This document shows positions 22,816 through 33,476 of a DNA stretch of 64,000 bases, piece after piece. The notes under the pieces are model-generated. The model was not told the origin of the DNA and ran no database searches. It saw only the letters and a program-made list of their open reading frames with translations. Position 1 is the first letter of the stretch, and the number at the start of each line of letters is the position of its first letter. Made by a program: the position numbers and the translations under genes. The DNA is taken from positions 1,302,001 to 1,366,000 of the forward strand of contig JAGYVD010000001.1 of assembly GCA_021209875.1 (NCBI GenBank), given 5' to 3'. The stretch is from Rosellinia necatrix (taxonomy: Eukaryota; Ascomycota; Sordariomycetes; Xylariales; Xylariaceae).

Positions 22816-25167
22816 CAGGCTACCTAGGGTTACCATATTGGTCCAGTCAGCTGGGGACTCCCTGTTGTTAATATTTTCTAATGCATAATAAGGTAGCATC
22901 TTCTCACTTGATGTTATACCACGCATCAATTGGAGTTCTAGCATTTTCGGGAGAGTTGGGAACGATCAGTGGCGTGACAGGATTTTCGTGTTTCTTTTCT
23001 CTCTCTTTTCCCCACGTCAACCCTTCAAGATTAGATATAGCCTACGTTAGAATAAGTCACGGAGATGACAGTGTCTTAGGGAGAGTGTTCATAGAATATT
23101 TGTACAGTCATTCATAAATTGCTCTCAAAATGATGAGTAATTCTCACGGCCTTGTAGAGATATCTCGGCACAATTGCGTTTTTATCTCACACTTCCCTAC
23201 TCCTCTTCATTCCGGCCTTATGTTTGTCCCTATTTGAGATCCCCACCTGCTCTGTTGTATCACAGCTACTCCGCGAGCTCGTCACAAAGAATCTAGAGAA
23301 TGCTGAAATGGCATATTCAAAAGTGTAACGACTGGATAGCAATGTGGTAGGAAGAATGGAAAAGTAGTTAATTTACACGCTGTCCACTATAATAGGTAAC
23401 TAACTACGTAGTGGTCTCGGTCTGTATGTAGCGGACAGCATGACTGGCTCCTATTCAACTGGACTGAACTTCATTGGCAAAAAGCCCGACAGCAAGCTCT
23501 AAGACCTTTTCACTTGCAATATCTATCGGCCTATTTAGCCGTAGTTATTACGACAGAAAATAAGTATTGCTAGCTACCCAGCTATAGCTTACAACCACTG
23601 AGTGCAATGGCTATGTATTAGCAGGCCTTTTTGCCACAGGCCTGCCTCTAGGAGCATACCTTCTGGAATTAAACGCCTCGTGTTTACATTTACTAATATG
23701 TTTCAAGGTTGAAAAGTCAAACCAGCGACTGGACTTCCATTCCTGATGTAAGTCACTAAATTATGGCATTCTCAGGGCAAATTACCTCCCTGTTAGTCTT
23801 TTTAACATTTCCCGGCCCGAACCGCACGCAATCCCCAACTTTCATCTTTCTATTGGGCCCCATGATGTATTATGTGAGCAGGTATTGACTTGTAAAAAAA
23901 AAAATTATTTTCGCGGCAAAGTGTGCTGGGTGCCGCGCTAAGGCTATTCACTGTAATTTCAATCCTCATTGAGCCGGTGACCTACCTATGCATACCTCCA
24001 TGCTCAGCTCCATTGTATCCAGCTACCTATTGACCCACGGAACCGTTTATCGAGTCAATTGGGAGCGCTGGAAATTTCATAATTGGGACGGACCAAAACT
24101 GGGGTAACAAGCATGAGGGGTTTCGCACTGGTATTAGGCTTCGACCGCGCTGTGAAGCACATGCAAAGCATCCAGAGGAAACCAGGGATTTCCAACTGGT
24201 GTAGACAAGTTGCTAGTCTATACTTATAAGGTGGCAGTGGTATATTTCGTGTTATTCCAATTGTTTTTATCTCTCGAAAAAACGATACGTAAATTATTTG
24301 TTGTTGTTCTTTTTTTGGTTTTTCTTTTTCTTTTCTAAATGTCAATAAGTTCAACCTAGTAAATGTATTGCTAGGAAACTCCAGTCTGTCCCAACATCGG
24401 CGGACTATATTATCCTATTCGTTAATGTTGTTTCCATCTTACTACCTATTTCGAACCAGATACAAACCTTGTCTGGTGTTATGGCAGCATATACTAATAG
24501 GGTAAATCGTTTAGTCGAATCAACCATTAAACTAGTTACATACTTTAGTACGTATTTGAAGGAGCTATATCTTGTACTAAGCAATGGTTTTGCGAATAAC
24601 TTCATACTTAATTACATTATGTTTCTCTTAGTCGCCTAGCTGCCCAAATAGTGGTTATTTAAGGATTCTACGTTTCATCCTATCTCTTGTGATAGGAGTC
24701 CAGCATCTACTCATCTAAGAAGACAATCAAAGCTGGAGCTCACTTCGATAGTGAGAATTTCAGTATATTGTTAAGAATACTTTCCTATTGTTGAAGAGAA
24801 GAAAAGTGGTCATATTGGTTACTGTAGGGATGATCTCGTTAGTGTTTAGGGACTAAGAGAGGGCTATCTTCTATCAAGGTCCCCAAAACCTAAAAGATTT
24901 TCTACTCATTCTACTTCCTTTTTAAACTTTGCAGCCACGCAATACAGCGTGTCTTCTATACGTCATGCTTTTATGAGAAGAAAGGAAGAGTGTAAGGCGA
25001 AATGAATCTCTGGTTTCATATATGTCTCCTCTTTCCCATGCTTCCCTCGCCGTTGCCGAGGCATATGGTAGCAGGCGGCTCACCCTTTTACACCATTACA
25101 CCATTACACCATTACCTAGTTACCTAATTACCTAAATTACAGAACTCCCTTCCGCCGCAGCTCAAAT
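22816..25167. other. 2.3 kb gene-poor, mildly AT-rich intergenic region
   Basis: Frames here are short and lack features. The left end contains the 3' region of the phosphatase-like gene and the right end the promoter of the 2EXR gene, which has three consecutive TTACACCA words and TTACCTAA words at about 25092-25135. An A-run is at 23894-23906. Nothing else is recognisable. Confidence 0.5.
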
Positions 25168-26248
25168 ATGCAAGACACTATCATTCAACGAGGGTCGTTG
25201 TTTCACTACTTCCCACTCCTTCCGACCGAGTTACGCTTGAAAGTATGGAGGTATTGCCTCCCCTCTCGTGTCATAGAGGTTTATGACGCGCCTCAGGCGT
25301 CGCTGCTCTGCGCCGTTCCCGGGATAGCAGAATCACTGCCCAGCCTTCCTCTTGAGCCCCCAATCGTATCAAGAGTATGTCGAGAGGCACGCGATGTTGT
25401 GCTGAGCCGCGGAGGCATCCAGCCCATTGGGCTGAAGCATATGCGTGCATGGTTTGACACGCGGACTGATATAATCAGCATTGACCCGGAACACGTGTTG
25501 TTCTTCGTCCTTCGCGGGAATGGCCTCATGCGCCGTCAAGACGTATCCGCCATCCTGCGGAGATACATCTCGGATCCGACGATCCCCCTTGCCATCAGCA
25601 GCCAGCTTATCGAGGGCGGCTGGGAGTGTCTGCTCCAATGCAAGGGTACGCAGAGACGACGGAGCGTGGTGCGATGGGCGATGGAATGCATGTCGCAGCG
25701 CACGGAGTGCATAGTGGTCCTCGATCATGCCGCGGTGCGTTTAGACTATGGTGATGCGTGCGCATGCGGGCTCTGGGGGCTTTTGGCGGAATCGAGTCTC
25801 GCGTATGTTGATGTGCAAGATGTAAGTACTACTTGACCTTCTTCTTCTACTACCCTCTATTACCCTCTTATTACCCTCTTATTACCCTCTATTACTCTCT
25901 ATTACCCTCTACTACCCTCTTTTATGAATGAACTGACTCCTTTCACAGCCTGCCCAAATCCAGAAGCTGCGAGACGTCCATCGCAACGAGGGGCCGAGGA
26001 GTGGTCAATACCCCGAGAGACCGGGGATCAAGAGTTTGGGAGAATATTTCGCACCGGAGAATACCGATCAGCGTATCGCGAGTTTCAATTATTGTGTTGA
26101 AGCGCTGTGGCTACGGTACCGAACCAATCCGGACATGGGGGACGACGCTGCGCTAGACGACCATGATAAGATGTTCTGGGCTGCGGTATCCTCGCGGCAG
26201 CCACCGAAGTTCACTTATGTGGTAGCGGTGCATTTAGTTCTGTCCTAG
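25168..26248 (+). CDS. 2EXR domain protein (two exons)
   Basis: Exons 25168-25821 and 25949-26248 encode 317 residues. The intron is phase 0 with a perfect GTAAGT donor and a TTTCACAG acceptor. Residues 13-35 (FHYFPLLPTELRLKVWRYCLP) are the 2EXR signature, an F-box-like amphipathic module found in large numbers in filamentous fungi. The rest follows the usual pattern of these proteins: EPPIVSRVCREARDVVL, a FDTRTDIISI strand (about 90-100), and a C-terminal segment with no cysteine-rich or transmembrane features. 2EXR proteins have no established biochemical role; substrate-adaptor function is sometimes guessed from the F-box likeness. The intron itself is a near-perfect array of a TTACCCTCTA-like unit. 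Confidence 0.88.
25849..25922. repeat. Intronic tandem repeat (ATTACCCTCTT-like, 10-12 bp unit)
   Basis: Six to seven imperfect units of TTACCCTCTA or TTACCCTCTT fill most of the intron of the 2EXR gene. The pyrimidine-rich repeat also provides the polypyrimidine tract upstream of the acceptor. Confidence 0.9.
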
Positions 26249-26492
26249 CCTGTTGATTGGGCATAAATTAATAACTTAATAACTAGGTATGTTTGGCCGT
26301 CATAGATAAATGCATAGTTGCAAGTAACATGAGAGATGACCAAATCGAGTGCATGGATGTGTAACACCCCCCCTTCCCCGGCCCCCACCCGTCTTTGGCT
26401 CTGCACCGGACGTTATCCGTACCCTCTTCATCACCCCACCCATAGCTATTGTGTGATCCGCTTAGCTCCCTCGTCATTGATATGACTTGACG

Positions 26493-27576
26493 ATGCGTGG
26501 ACGTGGAGGCGCTCGAGGCGGCAGAGCACCCTCGGCACCATGGAGCCGATTGAAACCCGTTGATCTCGATCCCCTCGAGTCCATGGGGCTGCCCTCGAAG
26601 GGGGACAACAGGTACGTCCGTTCGATGCTCTACGAAGGGAAGGGGAGAAGGCGAGGGGTAGAAGGCGGGTGGTAGAAGGCGAGTGGTAGAAGGCGAGGGG
26701 TAGAAACAGAGGCATCTCCTCCATCCGTCCGTTCGTCCGTTTCGGCCTCTGATTCTCATGACGCCATGTCACTGTAGGCTGCTAGATTTCAAGGCGCAGG
26801 AACGCTATTATACCAAGATTGTCGAACGCTACATGACCTTCTGCTCCGATGCCGGCGAGCGCGACGAACTGCTGCGTCGATTCGCATCCCTCCATCTGTC
26901 CTCGGCCAACGCCGCCCCGAGTCGACCGGCCCCCAGTCGACCGGCGCCGAAGAGCGGAACGCCCGCCAGTCCCAAACAAGACGGCTCGAAGGCACTCTCC
27001 GATGTTCTCTCGGCACTTAGGAAACTACGCGAAGGTATCGTGGCCTCCAAGCGCGTAGACGACTTCGCCATCCAGGCCTATCTCTTCTGCGTCCGATTGT
27101 CTGTTTTGGTAAAACATCCCGAGTCCTACCACCCCGCCATCCTCCATCTCCTCCGTCGGATGCAACCGGTTCATAGCATGACCACGGTTGAGCTAAACGA
27201 GGTCATATCCTACCTCGTCCTCGACACCGCCTGCAGGCGAAACGATCTGGGGGAGGCGTTCGCCCTGCGTCATCGATACCGTTTGAAGGATCCCAAGGTC
27301 GACGCCGTCCTCGATGCGCTCACGCACGACAACTACGTCGAATTCAAACGGCTGAAGCAGAGGGTGGACGGGCATCGGGCAAAGTTATTAGAATACGCCG
27401 AGGAGACCATGCGGAAGCACTCGCTAAAGTGCTTTGGCCGGACCTATCTCAGTGTGGATTTGTCGTTTTTGGAAGCTTGCACCGACTCTTCGTGGGCCCG
27501 GCTCACGGCGGAAGATGGCGTGGGCTGGGAATTGGACGGGGGTAAGGTAGTTATCAGAAAGGTCAAGGCGAGGTAA
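26493..27576 (+). CDS. CSN8/PSMD8/eIF3k-like helical protein (two exons)
   Basis: Exons 26493-26611 and 26778-27576 encode 305 residues. The intron donor is GTACGT and the acceptor is TGTAG; the phase-2 join gives GDNR followed by LLDFKAQERYYTKIVERYM. The N-terminus is a short Gly/Arg stretch (MRGRGGARGGR). After a Pro/Ser-rich linker (about 80-105) comes an all-helical domain from about 110 to 270 with AYLFCVRLSVLVKHPESYHP, DTACRRNDLGEAFALR and KCFGRTYLSVDLSFLE, ending in a short beta-like tail. Related fungal proteins are annotated with the SAC3/GANP/Nin1/eIF3 p25 or CSN8_PSD8_EIF3K family, scaffolding subunits of the COP9 signalosome, proteasome lid and eIF3. Which complex this one joins cannot be told from the sequence. 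The Gly/Arg N-terminus suggests RNA contact (inference). Confidence 0.8.
26641..26706. repeat. Intronic 14-bp minisatellite (GGTAGAAGGCG-type)
   Basis: Four to five imperfect copies of an AGTGGTAGAAGGCG-like unit lie inside the intron of the CSN8-like gene. Copies differ by single substitutions. The gene next door also carries a tandem repeat in its intron. Confidence 0.9.
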
Positions 27577-28016
27577 TTATTTCGGTTATTGATACCATTT
27601 TACCAATGCTAGGACGCCTTGGGGGAGAGGGGGGAGGGAGGTACTCGCTGGCTGGCCTCATGCCGGATCGGCCGCTTCTGTTAAGACTAGCGTTTTGGTT
27701 CCTCACAGCCTACCATGAGCATTCTTCTACTGTGGCGACGACTAGGCAAAACTCATTATTTTCAACGTATATAATCAACTGTGCATCAGATCCAAACGAA
27801 TAACGGTATTCGCTGCCGTCATACGTAACTGCGGGCTTGTGATCTCGCAACCCAGGTACTTCAAGAGGCGGCTTCTGCAGCCAGTATCCACGTTAGCTGG
27901 TTCAGTTACCGCCCCATCCTCATACCGGCTAATCGAAACGCAGTCGTCCTGTCCTGTCCTGTCCTGCCGCCAAAAGCCAGCACCGTCCGACGAAGGACTA
28001 CCCCCCAAGTTCTTTC
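27577..28016. other. Intergenic between convergent genes
   Basis: This holds the 3' regions of the CSN8-like gene (plus) and the secreted-protein gene (minus). A triple GTCCT repeat (CCTGTCCTGTCCTGTCC) lies at about 27948-27965. No gene is seen. Confidence 0.5.
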
Positions 28017-28891
28017 TTAGTAATCATACGTGACCTTCAGGAAGCCGACGGTGTCGAGCCTGCCGAGCTCCCAGCGGTTGAACCGCCCGGTGCCGAGGAG
28101 GCGCAGGAGGTAGTACTCGCCGGCGGCGCCGGCGGAGTTGTGGGCGAAGCCGAACGTGGTCGAGCCGGCGGCGCCCAGGAACACGCCCGGCACCTGCTCG
28201 CCGCCGACGAAGTGCCAGTACGGCTCCAGCGGGATGCTCCGGTAGCCACTACCGCCACCACCACCGCCACCGCCACCGCCGTCCTCGTTCTCGTCCTCGT
28301 CTTGCGCGAACCCGAACCCCAGCGCCCCCTCGAGCCCCGGGTCCCCCGACACCACCAGCTCCTCCCACGTCGGCTCCCCGCCCGCCACCATGCTCAGCCG
28401 CGCCTGCAGCTTGCTGCCGGCGCAGCGCATCGTGATGTTCCGCGTCGGTACCTCCGCCGGCGCTATCACCTATAGAAGCGAGAGAGAGAGAGAGAGAGAG
28501 AGAAGGTCAGTCCTTGTGAGTCTGGGTTTTTTCCTGCAGTGTGTATATCTCAAAGGGGCCGGGGGGTTATTTTTATTTTTATTTTTTATTAGAGGGGAGA
28601 GTGTTGGGTTGGGTTAGGTTTGGGTTGAATTACATATCCGTACCGGCGCGTCCCGTCGACGAAGTACGCCGCGTTCAGCCCGATCCCGTCGACCGCCCGG
28701 CCCGTCGAGTGCGCCACCGCGATGAACGGGCCCGCGCCGCTGCCGTCGAAGCCCGGGTACGAGGTGCAGGACGTGCCGAGCGGCACGGCCGTCACGTTCG
28801 GGGCCGCCGCGGATGCCGCCGCCGCCGCCGCGCGCAGGTAGAGCGCGGAAGCCGCCGCCGCGACTGTCGCCTTGATCGGTGATATCCTCAT
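28017..28891 (-). CDS. Small secreted protein of unknown family (two exons)
   Basis: Exons 28891-28634 and 28469-28017 on the minus strand give 236 residues. The 164 bp phase-0 intron has a GTAATT donor and a CTATAG acceptor and contains a pure CT run just before the acceptor. The first 30 residues are a basic start followed by a very Ala-rich hydrophobic stretch, read as a signal peptide. The mature protein shows GTSCTSYPGFDG, a conserved-looking GIGLNAAYFVDG, one further Cys (TMRCAGS) that could pair with the first, a polyglycine run (about 165-175) and a C-terminal stretch with YLLRLLGTGRFNRWELG. Exon codon use is extremely G+C rich at the third position compared with neighbours. I do not recognise the family; it looks like a single beta-rich extracellular domain. 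An alternative is an internal cell-wall protein without GPI signal. Confidence 0.75.
28480..28503. repeat. (GA)n microsatellite in intron
   Basis: Twelve GA dinucleotides; on the coding (minus) strand this is a CT run immediately upstream of the 3' splice site, so it probably acts as the polypyrimidine tract. Confidence 0.95.
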
Positions 28892-29874
28892 CGTGATGGG
28901 GCGGAGGTGTATGGTTACGCAAACGCCTGAAAACGAGCTCGTGGTTCTTCTCGTCGCGGGACGGGGCGATGTTTATCCCCCCTCCTCTTTATCTCGTCGC
29001 CCGGATGCTCGGGAGGGAGGGAGCGAGAGGGATGATGCATGCCTTTCCTCGGCGACTGGTGGAGATTGGCTGGATAATATAGATGCACTATATCAGTCAT
29101 TAAGGGCGTGTTAGGAACCGAACGTGCAATCCAGAACATCGAGCCGGCTAGAGCTCTGGGTGATCACAAATTACCGGGCTACAATCTAATGGTCTTGAGC
29201 ATTGCAACGGTACCGAGGCTCGGCGGGTGTCAATATACTATACGTTCGCCTATGATGGAAGTGCACCCCTGATAACAATATACGGTATATGCTCTCGGGA
29301 GAAAAGATGATAAACGCCACGAAGTTGGTAGGTTGTTCTTCCCATGCTGGACCGGCCAAGTGTAGAACAATAAGCCGTCGTGAGAATTGGGATCTTCTGT
29401 AGTCGACAGGCAAAGCGTGTAGTTGGCTATGCGAATTGCGTAACAGCGGTATTATTCATTAGTTACCCCCGATCCGACGCTCCATCTAGAAAATGTGATA
29501 CACTTTAATAACAATGCCCTCATTGCTCATAAGTCTCGTCTTCATGTCTACTTTGTTCCGTCCAATTCGCTGTTTCCCGTCGCACCCTCGCGTGTTATTC
29601 GAATTGACCCTTATCACTCGGAATCTTGACCGACGACTTTCATCAATTACACAGGCTATCCCCCTCTCGCTTATACCGTAGCGCTAAACTCGCGAGACGT
29701 GTCGAACCCCCCCTGGGTTCGGGCGAATAAGAAGTCGTCAGTCACGACGTCGCCCGTCGATGCCACAAAATGGGTAGAACGCGTCGGGTGATCGATCCTA
29801 CTGAATGGCAAAAATCGTCAACCAACCCCCCTCCCCCCGGGATAGTAGCACAACTCGGTTGCTTCTCGGTCCTC
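28892..29874. other. Intergenic; upstream region of the secreted-protein gene
   Basis: Nothing coding is supported. The sequence is of mixed composition with no repeat longer than a few units. Confidence 0.5.
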
Positions 29875-30072
29875 TCAATCATACGCGGGACAGTCGGGGT
29901 CGTCGCAATACGTGTCCTTCCTCCAGCGCGGGAGCGCCATCTCGACCTTGTCGCAGTTCCGTCGGCGCCGCTGCGCCTTCTTGCACGGCTCGATCTCGAA
30001 CAGCCAGGCTCCGGTCATGCTGTCGACGACCCGGCAGCCGCACATGTAAAAGATGTCGTGCTGCTGGCACAT
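29875..30072 (-). CDS. Short Cys-containing hypothetical protein
   Basis: From the ATG at 30072 the frame gives 65 residues: MCQQHDIFYMCGCRVV at the start, a central basic stretch KKAQRRRRNCDK, and CDDPDCPAYD at the end. Seven cysteines in 65 residues with H and C spacing (C-x3-H-x5-C-x-C ... C ... C-x4-C) suggest a small metal-binding or disulphide-linked fold; similar short proteins opening with MC and a Y-x-CGC motif are common in ascomycete gene sets. The frame extends upstream to 30258 but that part (a Leu/Phe run over a poly-purine tract) looks noncoding. An upstream exon is possible. The composition is clearly coding-like, yet expression and start are uncertain. Confidence 0.4.
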   Translation of the reverse strand: MCQQHDIFYMCGCRVVDSMTGAWLFEIEPCKKAQRRRRNCDKVEMALPRWRKDTYCDDPDCPAYD

Positions 30073-31447
30073 CGCCGTACTTTTCCTTCGCTTTTCGTTT
30101 CGTGCTTGGCCCCCGGTCTCCAAAAAGAAAAAAAGAAAAAGAAAAAGATGTAGTGTCCCCAATGGCGATTCTTTAAAAGAGTGGTCTCGCAGCAGGCAAT
30201 ATTGTGATATCGGCAGCGATATAGATGAAAGAATAGAATCGGCGCGTGCCTCACCCACAAAGGATAGGTACCACTTCCGTTGCTTTATTCATTTATCATC
30301 GTTGAGTGTCTAATGAAAATGGTGTCCCAAAAGATGCCCGGTAGGGCCGACGAGAGAAGAGGGAGCCGGCTCTAATCCGAAAATCAACTAAAGAGGGAGC
30401 ACGGTGGTGCATCGCAGCACAAGGCGGAACTCGGCATCAACTCCAATGGTGTCCTGTAAGGCGATTCGTAAGACTGACCCCATACGTAAGAATACATATG
30501 GGTAGTTCCGGAGTAGGGATCCTTACACGCTCATGTTACTTGAATCTAAGAGAGAGCATAGGTAGGTAAGTATTATACTAGGGAAGATGAGTTCAAGCAT
30601 GCGACGATTTTTAGACCTATTTGCCGACTTCTAGATCACTGAGAATCAATAAGTCATCTGCGAAGACGAGGTGGGACGTACTCCTGTGGCATGCTATCAC
30701 ACATCGGCAGTCAGGTTGTCACATGGCTGGCGTACGTCATTTAAAAAAAAAAAAAAAACGAACAATGCGCTGTGGGCTCAACAAGTAGTAGGGGGACGTC
30801 AGCGGCTGTCACGGTGAATAGGCAGTTGGTTACGTATACTGGTATCTTCGACAAAGGATGCGCGAAGGCGAAAAGATATAAATATAAACCCCATCTAGGC
30901 ACACTATCCATAGCATGCCGAACTGCCGGCCATTGCCCGAGACCCCGGACAGGCTTGGACTAGTAGTAGTAGTAGTAGTTTATTAACGTCTAGTCTAGGC
31001 TATAGTGGGTTAGAGTGGAGCTGGCTTGGACTAGTGTCGGGGTAGTACCTAGTGTGTAAGACGGCTAACATGCACAGTACTTATTTCTGAACATGACCGT
31101 ACCTCTGTCGGACATAAAGCCCAGAAGGTCATAGGCTCTTTTCCAACTGACGTATGTATATCACAAAGGTGATTCGTACGCGTTTAGGCCTGCTGTTGAC
31201 CGCCGCTCTCAACCAGCAATGACCCTGCCATACCGGACAACTAGAACACAAGCCCGCAACTATAGTCCAACGAGAATATAGATGACCTATCCTTTCAACA
31301 ATTAAATGCATACAGATCGTCCATTCCACCACATAGGCGCTTGAATTATCATTGAAAACGTACCGCTTGATCATCACGAGGAAACCCCGTAGCTCACAAC
31401 TGTGAGACAGTGTAAAAACCGGGGGTTGTTCAGTCTTAATAATACAC

Positions 31448-31491
<44 letters not shown>

Positions 31492-32458
31492 ATGACGCCA
31501 TCGGCCTAATGCTCGGCAGTTGGTCACCATGGCTCCCTGGGGTGGACTGAAAGGGCATACACTACATAAAAAGTTTGAGCCCCTTAGCTGGGAGGAGGCT
31601 GAGACATCGTCACATGCTTATATTAAACTTATATATAAGTAGATACCTGGAATACTGGCCCTTCGGCTGTCATGAGTGGTGACATTGCATAGTAGACGCT
31701 GACATCGAAAAACGTTCCCTCGACTCGCGGGACTCCGGCGCTTCGATGCAAGAGAAGTAAAGGGAAAAATGGCCGGGTGCCAGGTACAGGAAACGTGGTA
31801 TTGTTGGTCCTGTCCCCGACTAAATACTACGAGCACGGCTGGCGTGGGATCCCTTGCACGCCATCGGTAGGAACATAATATGGTGGTTGGTCGCCCGATG
31901 AATTGCAACACGGGAGTGAGACGCCACCGAAAAGACACAAAAGGTGACGTGCGGTCCAATGATGAAGGGCATGCATAAGTCGATGGGAAGTATGTGTACA
32001 CCATCAGGTTTATATAACTATATTTGTATGTGCATATGCATGGGGAGGGTAGTAAAAAAAAATAAAAATAAAAATAAAAATCAAGGTTAACCATGCATGC
32101 ATCCAAAACCTGCGCGGTAAAACCGTGACCCCTAATGGGAACAAGTATCCTGAAAAGCGTGAAGCGCATCGCGAGAATACGATGGCCCTGATAGGCGCGG
32201 CACAGGTCACCAACATCCCGGCTCCCGAGACGATGGGCTGAATGAGAAGAAGCAACCAACTTATAGTGTCCTGCTGCTACCCTCAAAAAAAAAAAAAAAA
32301 AGAATACTTGCTTACGGGGCTTTGTTTAGCATGGTAATTGGTTATCGTCGATCCCCTCCCCCCTCTTCCCAGTACCCGGTAAACTCGAGAGAGAAAAGCA
32401 AAAATAATAAAAATAGGAGTGAAGAGGGGGAGGGGTTAAAAGTGATTTCTTGGCCGCT
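30073..32458. other. 2.4 kb gene-free region with microsatellites
   Basis: It contains an A-run at 30741-30756, a TAG trinucleotide run at 30961-30979, a long CA dinucleotide array (31444-31488), and A-rich AAAAAT repeats at about 32057-32080 and 32285-32300. The longer frames on the minus strand cross these low-complexity runs and are not credible. No RNA gene seen. Confidence 0.5.
31444..31488. repeat. (CA)n microsatellite
   Basis: About 22 CA units with a single CG interruption near the left end. Confidence 0.95.
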
Positions 32459-33446
32459 CTAGGTGCCGTCGTTGGGTTCCCAACCGTCCGGCGCTAGCTC
32501 GTAACCTTCCGGTACGAACGCAGGGGCGACTTTTTCCATGTTCACGTGAGAAGTTAGTCGAGAAGAGTCTAGATGGATGGATGGACACACATGGGATGAC
32601 AAGAGACGGGCGAGGGGAGGGGAGGGGAAGGGAAAGAGACATTCCGGGGAAGATGCATGATAGGGTGACATTGAAACATCGGATACAATTAATTTAAAAA
32701 TAGCAACGACAAATTAAAGCGTGGAATATGTGTTATAAAAAAAAAAAAAAAAAAGGAATACGACGTATAAAGTGTACTTGTAGATAGATAACTAGCCAGC
32801 AGCAAAAGAAACGCAGGGCGGCAAATTTTTTTATTTTTTTAATTTTTTTTATCTTACCCGTAGTCCCGACGAGGGTCCAGTCGCCGCAGCTGATAGCGCG
32901 CTGCCACTCGTCGGCGGCGACGACGAGCTGCGGCCGCTGGCGGGCGAGGATCTCGGGCCCCAGGACGTGCCGGCGCGTCGGGGAGCCGTCGTCGCGCGAG
33001 AGCTGGAGCACGAGCGGCGCGCCGGCGTACCAGTGCCAGGCCTCGGCGGCGTCGACGCGGTGCCAGACCGAGGGCGCGCCCGGCCCCTCGAGAAGGTAGT
33101 AGATGGCCGTGCTCGCCGACCGGTTGCTCGGCGGCGGCAGCTGCGCCGGGTCCCGGAACGTCTCCGCGAAGTAGCCCCCCTCCACGTTCGGCGCGAGGCC
33201 CAGCGCCGCCACGACCTCTTGCGCCGTCGGCTGCCGCTGGTTGTGTCGGTCGGCGGTAGTAGTGGTGGTGGTGGTGGTGTTGGTGATGCCGATGCCGTCG
33301 CACTGCGTCGTCGTGGACTTCGTCTTCGTCGTCGTCGTCGTCGTCGTTGTTGTGGACGTCGCTAGTGCCGGGATGGGTAGCACCGCCAGCGACAGGGTCG
33401 CCAGTGCGACGTTGGCGGCGGCCAATAGCGTCCGGGGCGACATCAT
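32459..33446 (-). CDS. Secreted DUF985-type cupin (Cupin_5) protein (two exons)
   Basis: Exons 33446-32858 and 32529-32459 encode 219 residues; an earlier ATG at 33476 would add ten. The 328 bp intron has a GTAAGA donor and an AAAAAG acceptor, phase 1, and joins DWTLVGTT to VAPAFVPEGYELAP, which reproduces the family's C-terminus. A signal-peptide-like N-terminus (LLAAANVALATLSLAVLPIPALA) is followed by two poly-Thr runs and then the cupin: AQEVVAALGLAPN, EGGYFAETFRD, RSASTAIYYLLEG, WHRVDAAEAWHWYAGAPL, and VVAADEWQRAISCGDW. The W-H-x-V-D and W-H-W-Y motifs are those expected for metal or ligand binding in this family. Most family members lack a signal peptide, so the hydrophobic leader is unusual. 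The substrate is unknown. The acceptor is weak, making the last exon slightly less certain than the first. Confidence 0.85.
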
Positions 33447-33476
33447 GAGGGTTCTTTTGTGTTGCCGATCAATCAA

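Noticed and set aside
31618..32286. 222-codon minus-strand frame
   Set aside because: It crosses AAAAAT repeats giving Phe/Tyr runs and has no recognisable motif.
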